NCBI RefSeq assembly: GCF_036763085.1
Contig: NZ_JBAIYU010000010.1
Span: 558,001-622,000 of the forward strand
Origin: JBAIYU01 sp036763085
GTDB taxonomy: Bacteria > Bacillota > Negativicutes > DSM-1736 > Dendrosporobacteraceae
Direction: 5' to 3'
DNA: 64,000 nt
Positions within the stretch are counted from its first letter, which is position 1. Every line of letters begins with the position of its first letter. Under the pieces are notes generated by a model. It was given only the letters and a program-made list of their open reading frames with translations. It searched no databases and was not told the origin of the DNA. The position numbers and the translations under genes are program-made. Positions 8,060 through 16,960 of this stretch are shown here, piece after piece.

Positions 8060-8140
8060 TTTCTATTAATAGAATAGCCCTCTTTACTATTTTTGTCAAG
8101 CAATTTTAAAACTATATTGGTAATTTTTAATTACATATTA

Positions 8141-8920
8141 CTACAAATTTAAAATGTTATCCTTAACGCGATCTAAAACTTCTCCTGCCTTTTCTCTAAT
8201 AACCCACTTGGCGTAATTATCAAACGGCGTCGGCTCATTATTAATTATCAGCAGATTGGCCCCATTGCTTAAAGCCATTTGCGGACAATAATTTGCCGGT
8301 GATACTGCCAGCGAAGAGCCGATAACAACAAAGAAGTCTGCCTCGCTGCAGGCATTTTGGGCTTTTTGCCAAGCCTTCTGAGGAAGCGCCTCGCCAAACA
8401 AAACGACATCCGGCCTCATAGAGCTATTGCATTCTGGGCAATGACACTCCATTCCATAATTATAAGTACCCTTGCGATAAGCAGCCTCCCACCCTGTATA
8501 GTCAGGCAGCAGCGTACGACTATCCGCAGTATAGCTGCACTCTATACAGCTAACTGTTCTTAGTGTGCCATGCAATTCTATCGCATCTACCGAACCAGCC
8601 CTCTGGTGCAAACCATCAACATTTTGGGTTATTAGTTTATGAACATACCCTTCCTGTTGCAAGGCCGCAAGCGCTGTATGTCCATTATTAGGGGCGACCT
8701 CCCATAGCTTGGCTATTCGCCACTGATAAAAAAAGTAAAATTCACCCGGCTGACTATATAGAGCCTCCAGTGTAGCTAACGCTTCGGGGCGCTGCTTCCA
8801 TAATCCCTGCGCCGAACGGAAATCCGGCAGCCCTGACTCAGTACTCATACCTGCTCCGGTAAAAACCACTACCTTCTTAGCTTTCCGCCAGGCATCAGCA
8901 ATTTCATATGTATTTTGCAC
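8141..8920 (-). CDS. cobB: NAD-dependent protein deacylase, sirtuin (Sir2/CobB family)
   Basis: Removes acyl groups from lysines using NAD. Motifs in order: FTGAGMSTESGLPDFRS (NAD binding, about residues 18-34), TQNVDGLHQRAG with the catalytic His in ELHG, two zinc Cys pairs (CIEC and CPEC), then the GSSLAVSPA and NNEPTP segments. About 259 residues, usual for bacterial sirtuins. A GTG at 8920 has GAGGG six bases upstream; the TTG at 8926 is too close to that site. Monocistronic, with a long hairpin in its upstream region. Confidence 0.93.
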   Translation of the reverse strand: MQNTYEIADAWRKAKKVVVFTGAGMSTESGLPDFRSAQGLWKQRPEALATLEALYSQPGEFYFFYQWRIAKLWEVAPNNGHTALAALQQEGYVHKLITQNVDGLHQRAGSVDAIELHGTLRTVSCIECSYTADSRTLLPDYTGWEAAYRKGTYNYGMECHCPECNSSMRPDVVLFGEALPQKAWQKAQNACSEADFFVVIGSSLAVSPANYCPQMALSNGANLLIINNEPTPFDNYAKWVIREKAGEVLDRVKDNILNL

Positions 8921-8961
8921 ATTCAACCCTCACCTTAGAAAACTTCTTAGAGCTATTATAA

Positions 8962-9008
8962 CCTAAAAAGACTGAACTTGGACATTGTCCAAGTTCAGTC
9001 TTTTTAGG
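8962..9008. repeat. long perfect hairpin upstream of sirtuin gene
   Basis: An arm of about 22 bp beginning CCTAAAAAGACTGAACTTGG is followed after a very short loop by its complement, with A/T runs at both outer ends. It reads as a bidirectional terminator shape, yet it lies between the upp terminator and the sirtuin start, right before a TATAAT. It may be a second barrier to read-through from upp. Confidence 0.6.
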
Positions 9009-9211
9009 GTGTGGATTTGTGTGGGGATTAAATTTTATGATGAGTTCAGAAAATAAAAGCCGAAACTAGTCATGCCAAGCATAACGGGTTTCGGGCTTCT
9101 CATATCTCAGCCTCAATATTAAGTTAACTTATAACTTATACTCATATAATACCAACATATTCGAAAAAAGGCAATACCTTTACTTAAATATTCTAACATT
9201 TTAAAAGATTC

Positions 9212-9271
9212 CGTTATTAACCACAGAGTACGCAGAGGACACAGAGGGCTACGGCCGCGATGATATCGCAG
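9212..9271. repeat. dispersed CGCAGAG/CGCAAAG repeat, copy 1
   Basis: The run AACCACAGAGTACGCAGAGG followed by a CCGCGATGATATCGC core matches the family described under the repeat findings. Only the left half is well preserved. The rest of the 8921-9446 interval holds two hairpins, an imperfect hairpin near 9056-9100 and no convincing gene. Confidence 0.6.
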
Positions 9272-9410
9272 TGTTTTTTATCATATTCTCTAAGGGATCG
9301 TTTTAGCTCAACATACTTTTCACTTCAGGATAGGTAGCTACACCTATCCGTCCAACTATTATAATAAAGCAAATCATAAGAGCCTACTTATCTCTATCTA
9401 TTCCAACAGC

Positions 9411-9436
9411 AAAAAAAGGAGAGACTAAAGTCTCCC
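9411..9436 (-). terminator. terminator of the rpmE-upp gene cluster
   Basis: The minus strand reads a GGAGACTTTAGTCTCTCC-type stem-loop followed by seven Ts, starting ten bases after the upp stop. It is a standard intrinsic terminator. Confidence 0.85.
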
Positions 9437-9446
9437 CCAAAAAGTT

Positions 9447-10082
9447 CTATTTTGTTCCGAAAATACGATCTCCTGCGTCACCTAGACCAGGTACGATATA
9501 GCCATGGTCATTTAAACATTCGTCAACAGCCGCAGTATAAATTTCAACATCTGGATGGGCATCATTAACTACTTTTACTCCCTCAGGTGCAGCAACTAAG
9601 CACATAAGCTTAATATTTCTAGCCCCTTTGGTTTTCAATAGTTCAATAGCAGCAGCTGCTGAACCACCAGTTGCGAGCATGGGATCGATTACTACCAATT
9701 CCCGTTCAGACACATCGGTAGGAAGCTTGCAATAGTATTCCACAGGTTTTAAAGTTTCTGGATCGCGGTATAGTCCAACATGACCAACCTTTGCGGCTGG
9801 AATTAACTTAACAACACCGCTAACCATTCCTAAGCCAGCGCGAAGGATTGGAATTACGCCAATTTTCTTTCCGCTTAAAACCTTGCACTTGCAAGGGCCT
9901 ACAGGAGTTTGCACTTCAGTTTCTTCAAGCGGCATTTCACGGGTTATTTCATAAGCCATCAGCATAGCTATTTCTTCTAACAGCTCGCGGAATTCTTTTG
10001 TGCCTGTTTTCTCATCGCGAATAAAGGTTAGCTTGTGCTGGATGAGCGGGTGATTAATTATATTTATTTTTATATTATTCAT
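9447..10082 (-). CDS. upp: uracil phosphoribosyltransferase
   Basis: Salvages uracil with PRPP to give UMP. The 211-residue protein carries the PRPP loop VIDPMLATGGSA (about residues 130-141), the uracil-binding PILRAGLGM and the C-terminal YIVPGLGDAGDR. The ATG at 10082 has AGGAG seven bases upstream; the longer in-frame start would overlap glyA. Last gene of the rpmE-to-upp cluster, directly followed by a terminator; glyA-upp adjacency is the same as in B. subtilis. Confidence 0.96.
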   Translation of the reverse strand: MNNIKINIINHPLIQHKLTFIRDEKTGTKEFRELLEEIAMLMAYEITREMPLEETEVQTPVGPCKCKVLSGKKIGVIPILRAGLGMVSGVVKLIPAAKVGHVGLYRDPETLKPVEYYCKLPTDVSERELVVIDPMLATGGSAAAAIELLKTKGARNIKLMCLVAAPEGVKVVNDAHPDVEIYTAAVDECLNDHGYIVPGLGDAGDRIFGTK

Positions 10083-10092
10083 ATCTATTCTC

Positions 10093-11328
10093 CTATGCAT
10101 ATAACGGGTATTTTTGGCAGAGCTCACTTACCATGCTGACTGCCTTAGCCTTGGCAGTTTCATCGTTAGGATTATTCAGCGTTAAGGCAATTATCTCGCC
10201 TACCCGCTCCATATCTTCTTCTTTCATTCCGCGTGAAGTAAGTGCTGGCGTTCCAACACGGATACCACTAGTTACAAATGGACTTGTCGGATCGAAAGGT
10301 ATAGCATTCTTATTAACAGTAACGCCGATTTCATCAAGAAGCTTCTCAGCCTCTTTACCAGTCAAGTTTTGCCCTCGTACGTCAACAAGCATTAGGTGAT
10401 TATCAGTTCCGCCAGAGATTAAGCTGAATCCTGATTCAACAAGTTTGCCAGCCAAAGCGCGAGCATTTTTCACAATTTGCTGCTGATATTGACGGAACTC
10501 ATCAGTCATAGCCTCTTTTAAAGCTACCGCTTTAGCGGCAATAACATGCATTAACGGACCGCCTTGAATACCAGGGAATACTGCTTTGTTAATAGCTGCA
10601 GCAAATTCCTGGCGACAAAGGATTATACCGCCGCGAGGACCACGCAGTGTTTTATGAGTTGTAGTTGTGACGATATCTGCATGAGGTACTGGGCTTGGAT
10701 GTACACCAGCTGCAACAAGTCCGGCGATATGAGCCATATCAACCATGAAAAGTGCGCCGACTTCCTTCGCTATGTTCCCCATAACCTCGAAATCTATTGT
10801 CCGAGAGTAAGCACTTGCGCCAGCTACAATCATTTTAGGTTTATGCTCTATAGCTAGTTTGCGAACTTCGTCATAATTAATACGATGGGTATCTTCACTA
10901 ACTCCGTATGGAACTATCTTGAAATACTTTCCTGATATATTTACAGGACTACCGTGAGTTAAGTGACCGCCGTGCGCCAGGTTCATCCCAAGGATTGTAT
11001 CACCTGGTTCTAGGCAAGCAAAGTAAACAGCAGTATTAGCCTGAGCACCAGAGTGCGGCTGAACATTTGCATGTTCTGCACCGAAAAGTTCTTTGGCACG
11101 ATCGATAGCTAACTGCTCAACAATATCAACATACTCGCAGCCACCATAATAGCGTTTACCTGGATAGCCTTCAGCATACTTGTTAGTCAGAACAGATCCT
11201 TGGGCTTCCATAACAGCTTGGCTAACAAAGTTTTCTGAAGCAATTAGTTCTAACTTATTTTGCTGACGCTTGAGTTCAAGTTCAATAGCATTTGCTATTT
11301 CTGGATCGAGTTTAGCAAGTAAAGTCAC
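10093..11328 (-). CDS. glyA: serine hydroxymethyltransferase
   Basis: PLP enzyme interconverting serine and glycine with tetrahydrofolate. About 411 residues. It shows the KYAEGYPGKRYYGGCE substrate region near residue 52, MDLHAGQ-like conserved blocks replaced by the GlyA MVDMAHIAGLVAAG, and the PLP lysine in VTTTTHKTLRGPRGG (about residue 228). A GTG at 11328 has GGGGG at the right distance; the ATG two codons upstream is only one base from the site. Part of the ywlG-glyA-upp run. Confidence 0.96.
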   Translation of the reverse strand: MTLLAKLDPEIANAIELELKRQQNKLELIASENFVSQAVMEAQGSVLTNKYAEGYPGKRYYGGCEYVDIVEQLAIDRAKELFGAEHANVQPHSGAQANTAVYFACLEPGDTILGMNLAHGGHLTHGSPVNISGKYFKIVPYGVSEDTHRINYDEVRKLAIEHKPKMIVAGASAYSRTIDFEVMGNIAKEVGALFMVDMAHIAGLVAAGVHPSPVPHADIVTTTTHKTLRGPRGGIILCRQEFAAAINKAVFPGIQGGPLMHVIAAKAVALKEAMTDEFRQYQQQIVKNARALAGKLVESGFSLISGGTDNHLMLVDVRGQNLTGKEAEKLLDEIGVTVNKNAIPFDPTSPFVTSGIRVGTPALTSRGMKEEDMERVGEIIALTLNNPNDETAKAKAVSMVSELCQKYPLYA

Positions 11329-11364
11329 TTTCATTCCCCCAACTCAATATTTACTTATATATTA

Positions 11365-11916
11365 TTATGGCAGCTCATAAATTGCTCTAATACCGCCAAT
11401 TAATTTAGGACGAGTACGTGCAGCCGTAACAATAGCCTGACCAACTGTCTTTTGTGCAAGCCTTATAGGTACAGCCACTCGTTTTAAATGCATTCCGATA
11501 AGTGTACAACCAATATCGAGTCCCGCGTGAGCCGCAATTTCTTCAACTACAACGGCATCTGTAAAATCTTGCATAGCTCTTGCGGCTAACGCACCACCAG
11601 CTTTAGGAACCGGTATAACGGTTACTTGCTCAAGACGATACTGCTCCATAACTTGTCTCTCGACAACTAATGCGCGGTTAAGGTGCTCACAGCATTGCAC
11701 AGCCAAAAATACGTTATACTTACTGCACACATTATGTAGAGTATTAAATATTATTTGCGCGGCTTCGTCTGAGCCGCCAGTGCCAATTTTGGCACCAATA
11801 ACTTCACTAGTACTGCAACCAACAACCAAGATCTGTCCAGGCGTTAATTTAGCTTCAGATAAAAGCTCTTCAACCGCCCTTTGTACCTGTAAGCCCAAAT
11901 CAGAAAGTCCACCCAT
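11365..11916 (-). CDS. ywlG: TIGR01440 family protein (YwlG, UPF0340)
   Basis: 183 residues in the YwlG/UPF0340 family, function unknown. Recognisable blocks are VVGCSTSEVIGAKIG near residue 30, QCCEHLNRALV near 80 and the C-terminal IGMHLKRVAVPIR. It lies between rpiB and glyA exactly as in B. subtilis. GGAGGG precedes the ATG at good distance. Cytoplasmic by absence of signals. Confidence 0.9.
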   Translation of the reverse strand: MGGLSDLGLQVQRAVEELLSEAKLTPGQILVVGCSTSEVIGAKIGTGGSDEAAQIIFNTLHNVCSKYNVFLAVQCCEHLNRALVVERQVMEQYRLEQVTVIPVPKAGGALAARAMQDFTDAVVVEEIAAHAGLDIGCTLIGMHLKRVAVPIRLAQKTVGQAIVTAARTRPKLIGGIRAIYELP

Positions 11917-11963
11917 TACTAAGTGCCCTCCTTAGACAATTCTGGAGATTACGCTAATACTTA

Positions 11964-12401
11964 TTATGCTTCTAAGTCAGCAATTTGACATACCCTGCGA
12001 GAATGACGTCCACCCGCAAATTCGGTAGTCAGCCACTTTTCTACAATTGCTCGCGCCAGTCCACAGCCAATTACCCGCTCACCCATAGTTAAAATGTTAG
12101 CATCATTATGCTCGCGAGACATTTGAGCTGAAAAGATATCATGACAAAGCGCTGCTCTGATGCCTTTTATTTTGTTTGCCGCAATAGAAACGCCAATGCC
12201 TGTCCCACATATAATAATGCCGCGGGTACATTCGCAATTAGCAACGGCCTGAGCCACATTACGGGAAATCTCCGGGTAGTCCACAGAATCAGTAGAATAT
12301 GTACCGAAATCACGAAATTGAATATTCATTTCGCACATTAACTGTTTTATTTCTTCCTTAAGGCGAAATCCGCCATGATCACTACCAATCGCTATTAACA
12401 A
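11964..12401 (-). CDS. rpiB: ribose 5-phosphate isomerase B
   Basis: Interconverts ribose 5-phosphate and ribulose 5-phosphate. 145 residues. IGSDHGGFRLK at the N-terminus, the catalytic Cys in IICGTGIGVSIAANK (about residue 65) and the REHNDANIL segment are diagnostic for RpiB/LacAB. It starts at TTG with GGAGG seven bases upstream. It provides pentose phosphate for PRPP, in keeping with upp downstream. Confidence 0.95.
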   Translation of the reverse strand: MLIAIGSDHGGFRLKEEIKQLMCEMNIQFRDFGTYSTDSVDYPEISRNVAQAVANCECTRGIIICGTGIGVSIAANKIKGIRAALCHDIFSAQMSREHNDANILTMGERVIGCGLARAIVEKWLTTEFAGGRHSRRVCQIADLEA

Positions 12402-12489
12402 ATCAATACCTCCACGCTATTTATTAGTCAACGACCTCATTCAAGCTTAAATATTAGACAGATATAAAAACTGCTATTTTTGCTAAAGC

Positions 12490-12560
12490 AGGCTAGCGAG
12501 CATACTTATTATAAGCGTAAGTCAGCGCCAGCGTTGGAGCGTTAATATGTATGCTCACTA
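12490..12560. repeat. palindromic intergenic repeat with AGCGTTGGAGCGTTAATA core, copy 1
   Basis: CTAGCGAGCATAC and GTATGCTCACTAG form imperfect outer arms around a GCGTAAGTCAGCGCCAGCG centre. The 18-base string at 12530-12547 recurs exactly at 30788-30805. It lies between the ywlE stop and the rpiB start. Confidence 0.5.
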
Positions 12561-12611
12561 GCCGTCCTATTAAAAACGGTTACGCGCATATCCCACTTAC
12601 TTTTCGTTATT

Positions 12612-13082
12612 TTAAACCTTTTCTCCTGCTAAATCAACAATTTTTCCCCAAGCCTTATCAATGAGCTGTTCAATTTGCTCCGCACAAGCCTGATAAACGG
12701 CATTACTTCCGCCGTAAGGATCAGCTACCTGACTTGACCCGCCTGCAAATTCAGCTAATGTGTAAACCTTGTTTCGAGCGGCAGGAAGATAATTAAGAAT
12801 TGCTCTTTTATGGTTTTCAGTCATAGTAAGAACCAGATCAGCTGCCTCGACATACTCTGGCTGTAATTGTCTAGAATAATGCTTAGTAACATCAATACTT
12901 TTGATTCTCATTGCCATAACAGCTCCCGCTGATGCCGGAAATTCTCCGCCTGCGGCAACTCCCGCAGATAGAACTAGTATTTTGTCAAGCAATCCATTCT
13001 GCCTGATTTTTTCTCTAAGTAAAGCCTCAGCCATTGGACTGCGGCAGGTATTTCCTGTACATACAAACAAAACTCGCAGCAT
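12612..13082 (-). CDS. ywlE: low-molecular-weight protein phosphatase, YwlE-like (protein-arginine phosphatase)
   Basis: 156 residues of the LMW phosphatase fold. The P-loop VCTGNTCRSPMAEALL (about residues 7-22) carries the nucleophilic Cys and Arg; the Thr after Cys-X (CTGNTCR) is the feature linked to phospho-arginine preference in B. subtilis YwlE. The general acid Asp lies in VADPYGGS near residue 118. The gene lies between mntP and rpiB as in B. subtilis. Arginine specificity is inferred. Confidence 0.88.
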   Translation of the reverse strand: MLRVLFVCTGNTCRSPMAEALLREKIRQNGLLDKILVLSAGVAAGGEFPASAGAVMAMRIKSIDVTKHYSRQLQPEYVEAADLVLTMTENHKRAILNYLPAARNKVYTLAEFAGGSSQVADPYGGSNAVYQACAEQIEQLIDKAWGKIVDLAGEKV

Positions 13083-13262
13083 ACACTTTCCTCCAACAAC
13101 AGTAGTATGTCAATACTAAATCAATTCTATCACAGCATCATCATATCTAAAAGTACGCAAAAAGCAGCAAAGCCGCTTTATACTCCTAACTTGCGAGCTT
13201 AAGCGGCTAATTCTTTTAATTTATTCAAGGCATCTGAAATGAATGGTTTTAAAGCTGGCACC

Positions 13263-13871
13263 TCATGCTAACGTATGCCACAAAATGTGCAGACCTAAAA
13301 ATATCAGTACAGCTCCACCCACCAATTCGGACTTTTCACCTAAGTAGCGGCCAGCTTTTCGACCAAGACCAAGTCCTGCAATTGCAATACAAAAAATTAC
13401 TACACCAAGAATAACACTCAGTTTAAGTAAATCTACATCCATCATGCCTAAACTAAATCCCGCCGCCAACGCATCGATGCTTACACTTGTTGCTAAAACC
13501 AATAGAGCCAAACCCTTGAGGGGATGACTGCTGCCAGCTTCTTTTGAGTCTCCAGACAGGTTTTCTTTAATCATATGTATACCAAGTCCGGTCAGAACAA
13601 GCGCTCCTAGAATACTAGCCCAGTTTTCCATAACCAAAGTTGGACAATCACTATGATGACTACCTAAATTTTCAACTACATTGCCCAGCCAATGTCCAAA
13701 ATGATAGCCGGCTAAAATCATTATGATATGAAAAACGGCAAATACTATCGCGGCCCGTAAAATTATCATTCGACGAACTCTGTTCATCCCAATAGGAATT
13801 GCTACTGAAAACAAATCAGTACCTAAAGCTAGGCTTAATACAAATAATTCAATTCCGCCCAATCCCCTCAC
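13263..13871 (-). CDS. mntP: manganese efflux pump MntP
   Basis: Six-segment membrane exporter for Mn(II), 202 residues. The two repeats carry the conserved acidic motifs LGTDLFSVAIPIG (about residues 16-28) and TSVSIDALAAGFSLG (about residues 129-143), with a final segment GGAVLIFLGLHIL. In B. subtilis the homologue (ywlD) also lies between the Sua5 and YwlE genes. The start could be the GTG at 13871 or a TTG four codons inward; both have a GGAG-type site. Confidence 0.9.
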   Translation of the reverse strand: MRGLGGIELFVLSLALGTDLFSVAIPIGMNRVRRMIILRAAIVFAVFHIIMILAGYHFGHWLGNVVENLGSHHSDCPTLVMENWASILGALVLTGLGIHMIKENLSGDSKEAGSSHPLKGLALLVLATSVSIDALAAGFSLGMMDVDLLKLSVILGVVIFCIAIAGLGLGRKAGRYLGEKSELVGGAVLIFLGLHILWHTLA

Positions 13872-13918
13872 CTCCGCTCCTAATGTATATGAACATTGTT
13901 GAAGGGATATACACCGAT

Positions 13919-14965
13919 CTAAACCTTTATAATTCGATAAGCACTCGCTTTACGCAGACGGTTCATTACTGCCAGTCCCAAACCAGTTTCAGCAACGCCT
14001 TCGGCAAAAATTATATCAACCGGATCTGTATCAAATTTACGCAGGGCAGAATAAAGGTTTGCGGCCACTTGTTCTAACGAGGTACGCGAACCATAGTCAG
14101 CAGCCAGTACGTTATCAGGCAGCAGCCTTGCCGTTTCACTGCTTACAATAGCGCCTATCTTTTTGCCTTGCACAGCATGATGCTTTATTTCTCTTTGCAG
14201 TCTATCAATCTGACTTGAGTTTTCTCCCTCCAGCAAATACATTGGCGCATTTGGAGCATAATGGGCATACTTCATACCAGGCGATTTAGGAACAGTATTT
14301 TCACAGCCTAGCGCCGGGTCAATTTCAATATCTCCCAGCACTTCAATAAGCATTTCTAATGTAACGCCGCCTGGACGCAAAAGTGTCGGAACAGGTGTAG
14401 TACAATCTACAACTGTTGATTCAACGCCAATATTAGAAGGCCCAGCGTCAATTACAGCTCCTATTTTACCAGCTAAATCAGCTAGAACGGCTTCAGCCGT
14501 TGTTGGGCTTGGACGACCAGAGGTGTTAGCGCTAGGAGCAGCCAAAGGTACTCCCGATAAGCGTATTAACTCACGGGCAACTGTCGAATCAGGCATACGT
14601 ATTGCAACTGTATCTAATCCGCCTGTCACAATATTAGGAATAGCCTGGGTTCTTTTTAAGACAATAGTCAGCGGACCCGGCCAAAATTTCTCTATTAGAA
14701 CTTTAGCATTTAGCGGAATACTGCTTGCAAGCTTCGCTAATTCGCAATAATCAGCTATATGCAAGATCAGCGGATTATCAGAGGGCCGACCTTTGGCTTG
14801 ATATATTCCCGAAACCGCTCTCTCATCAAGACCGTTAGCAGCAAGACCATAAACTGTCTCAGTCGGAAATGCTACTAGACCGCCCTGCTTAATTATTACG
14901 GCCGCCTGTGCTAGGATGCTAGTATCAGGCTTATCTTTGTTGACATGAAAGTACTGGGTTTGCAC
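13919..14965 (-). CDS. tsaC: L-threonylcarbamoyladenylate synthase (Sua5 type)
   Basis: Makes threonylcarbamoyl-AMP for the t6A37 modification of ANN-decoding tRNAs. 348 residues: an N-terminal YrdC domain (about 10-210; KGRPSDNPLILHI near 57 and SANTSGRPSPT near 146) plus a C-terminal Sua5 domain (about 225-345), so this is the long Sua5 form. GPSNIGVESTVVD is the ATP-binding part. GTG start with AGGAGG eight bases upstream. Follows prmC by 15 bases. Confidence 0.94.
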   Translation of the reverse strand: MQTQYFHVNKDKPDTSILAQAAVIIKQGGLVAFPTETVYGLAANGLDERAVSGIYQAKGRPSDNPLILHIADYCELAKLASSIPLNAKVLIEKFWPGPLTIVLKRTQAIPNIVTGGLDTVAIRMPDSTVARELIRLSGVPLAAPSANTSGRPSPTTAEAVLADLAGKIGAVIDAGPSNIGVESTVVDCTTPVPTLLRPGGVTLEMLIEVLGDIEIDPALGCENTVPKSPGMKYAHYAPNAPMYLLEGENSSQIDRLQREIKHHAVQGKKIGAIVSSETARLLPDNVLAADYGSRTSLEQVAANLYSALRKFDTDPVDIIFAEGVAETGLGLAVMNRLRKASAYRIIKV

Positions 14966-14980
14966 TGCGCACCTCCTGAT

Positions 14981-15847
14981 CTATTTCCTCTTAAGTATTA
15001 CAACTCTTTCAATACCGCCATAGTCTGAAATAATGCTGTCAAAGCTTAACTCCGAAATACTTTCAGCTAATGAAGCTACTGGTCTCGCTTGATGAATACC
15101 TACCTCTAAAGCTATAAAACCGCCTGGCTTTAAGTACTTTGAGGCATCATTTATAATTCGGCGATAAAAATCAAGCCCATCTTGACCTCCTGCCAAAGCT
15201 AACGCTGGCTCCTGTCTAACTTCAGGTGCTAGTGTGCTGATATCCTCATTTGGAATATAGGGAGGGTTAGACAAAATGGCGTCGTATATGCGGCCCTGAA
15301 CTGGCTGATAAATATCCCCTTGATAAAACTGTAATCTTTCGGCAACATTATTTTTCTCAGCATTTACTTTAGCAATTGCTAGAGCCTTTTCGGATATATC
15401 CACTGCTGTTCCCCGTGCCGTGATAATATTGGCCAATACAGACACAACAATGGCACCGCTGCCTGTCCCGATGTCTAAGATCTCTGGCTGATCAGTATCT
15501 TTCAATCTTTTCAGCGCTGCTTCGACTAACACTTCGGTATCAGGCCGAGGGATAAGTACTGCCGGAGTTACGCAAAAATCCAGACCCATAAATTCTTTAT
15601 GACCTGTTATATAAGCAACAGGCAGCCGTGCCGCTCTTTTCTTAACAGCTTCTCTAAAAGCCATAAGCTCATGCTGCTGCAGCGGCTGATCAAAATGGAC
15701 ATACAATTGAATTCGTTCCTTATGCAAAATATGGGAAAGCAGTACCTCCGCATCAAGGCGTGGATTTTCCACGCCTTTTTCGCCAAAGTACTGCCCAGTC
15801 CATTTTAAAATACTGCCAATAGTCCAAACTTCATTCTCTTTGCTCAT
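14981..15847 (-). CDS. prmC: peptide chain release factor N5-glutamine methyltransferase
   Basis: Methylates the Gln of the GGQ motif in release factors, using SAM. About 288 residues: N-terminal helical domain, then the methyltransferase with DIGTGSGAIVVS (SAM loop, about residues 112-123) and the catalytic NPPY (about 185-188). I chose the ATG at 15847, one base after the prfA stop, giving translational coupling; a GTG nine codons upstream overlaps prfA. Its substrate is encoded immediately upstream. Confidence 0.94.
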   Translation of the reverse strand: MSKENEVWTIGSILKWTGQYFGEKGVENPRLDAEVLLSHILHKERIQLYVHFDQPLQQHELMAFREAVKKRAARLPVAYITGHKEFMGLDFCVTPAVLIPRPDTEVLVEAALKRLKDTDQPEILDIGTGSGAIVVSVLANIITARGTAVDISEKALAIAKVNAEKNNVAERLQFYQGDIYQPVQGRIYDAILSNPPYIPNEDISTLAPEVRQEPALALAGGQDGLDFYRRIINDASKYLKPGGFIALEVGIHQARPVASLAESISELSFDSIISDYGGIERVVILKRK

Positions 15848-15848
15848 T

Positions 15849-16916
15849 TTATTCAACCTGTTTAAGTTTTTCACTTTGATCAGCGGTAACTAGTGCTGTT
15901 ATTAGTTCTTCGATATCGCCATTTAAAACAAAGTCAAGTTTGTGCAGCGTTAGTCCTACTCTATGGTCGGTAACTCGGCCTTGAGGAAAGTTATATGTTC
16001 TAATACGCTCACTGCGGTCACCTGTCCCAACCTGACTTTTGCGGTTTTCAGCAACTTCTGCCCGCTGCTGTTCTTCAGCAAGTTCAAGCAATTTAGCTCT
16101 TAAAACCCGCATTGCTTTATCACGATTTTTGAGCTGGGATTTTTCATCCTGACACTGAACCACAACTCCTGTTGGTAAGTGCGTAATTCTAACAGCTGAT
16201 TCAGTCTTATTAACGTGCTGACCGCCAGCACCGCTCGCACAGTACGTATCAATCCTTAGATCGTTTTGATTAACATCAATATCAACATCTTCAGCTTCAG
16301 GAAGAACAGCTACCGTAACGGTAGAAGTATGAATACGTCCGCTGGATTCAGTTGCTGGTACGCGCTGAACACGATGTACACCGCTCTCATATTTAAGTTT
16401 GCTGTAAGCACCGTAACCGTCAATTACAAATACTACTTCTTTAAAGCCGCCTAATCCGGTAGGGTTTGAATCTAGCATTTCAGTACGCCAGCCTTGAGCT
16501 TCAGCAAAACGCATATACATCCTAAATAAGTCACCGGCAAATAATGCAGCTTCATCGCCTCCGGCTCCGCCGCGAATCTCAACGATAACACTTTTATCAT
16601 CATTCGGATCTTTTGGCAGAAGAAGAATTGGAAGTTCCTCTTCTAACTTGGCATTTTTCTCTTTCATTTCGGAAAATTCTGCTTCAACCATTTCCCGAAA
16701 ATCTGCATCAAGCTTTTCTTTAAGCATCTCCCGCGCTTCTTTTAAAGCCTGTTGAACTTGTTTGTACTCGCGATACTTGGCGACAATTTCGGAAAGTTTC
16801 GCGTGTTCTCTAGTATATTTTTGCCACTCTTTCATGTCCGCCATAACCGCCGGATCGCTTATAAGTGACTCTAGTTCCATATATTTATCTTCAACTGCCT
16901 GCAGTTTGTTAAGCAC
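15849..16916 (-). CDS. prfA: peptide chain release factor 1
   Basis: Reads UAA and UAG stop codons and triggers peptide release. 355 residues, normal length. RF1-type tripeptide PAT lies in VQRVPATESSGR (about residue 185) and the GGQ motif in SGAGGQHVNKTES (about residue 230), whose Gln is the PrmC target. GTG start with GAGG upstream. Confidence 0.97.
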   Translation of the reverse strand: MLNKLQAVEDKYMELESLISDPAVMADMKEWQKYTREHAKLSEIVAKYREYKQVQQALKEAREMLKEKLDADFREMVEAEFSEMKEKNAKLEEELPILLLPKDPNDDKSVIVEIRGGAGGDEAALFAGDLFRMYMRFAEAQGWRTEMLDSNPTGLGGFKEVVFVIDGYGAYSKLKYESGVHRVQRVPATESSGRIHTSTVTVAVLPEAEDVDIDVNQNDLRIDTYCASGAGGQHVNKTESAVRITHLPTGVVVQCQDEKSQLKNRDKAMRVLRAKLLELAEEQQRAEVAENRKSQVGTGDRSERIRTYNFPQGRVTDHRVGLTLHKLDFVLNGDIEELITALVTADQSEKLKQVE

Positions 16917-16960
16917 ACTTTCACCTCATTACAAAATAAAGCTGGAATCTATTATTATTA

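Noticed and set aside
9210..9300. CRISPR-like repeat from the CGCAGAG runs
   Set aside because: Units are short and irregular, with no spacers of constant length; they belong to the dispersed palindromic repeat family.
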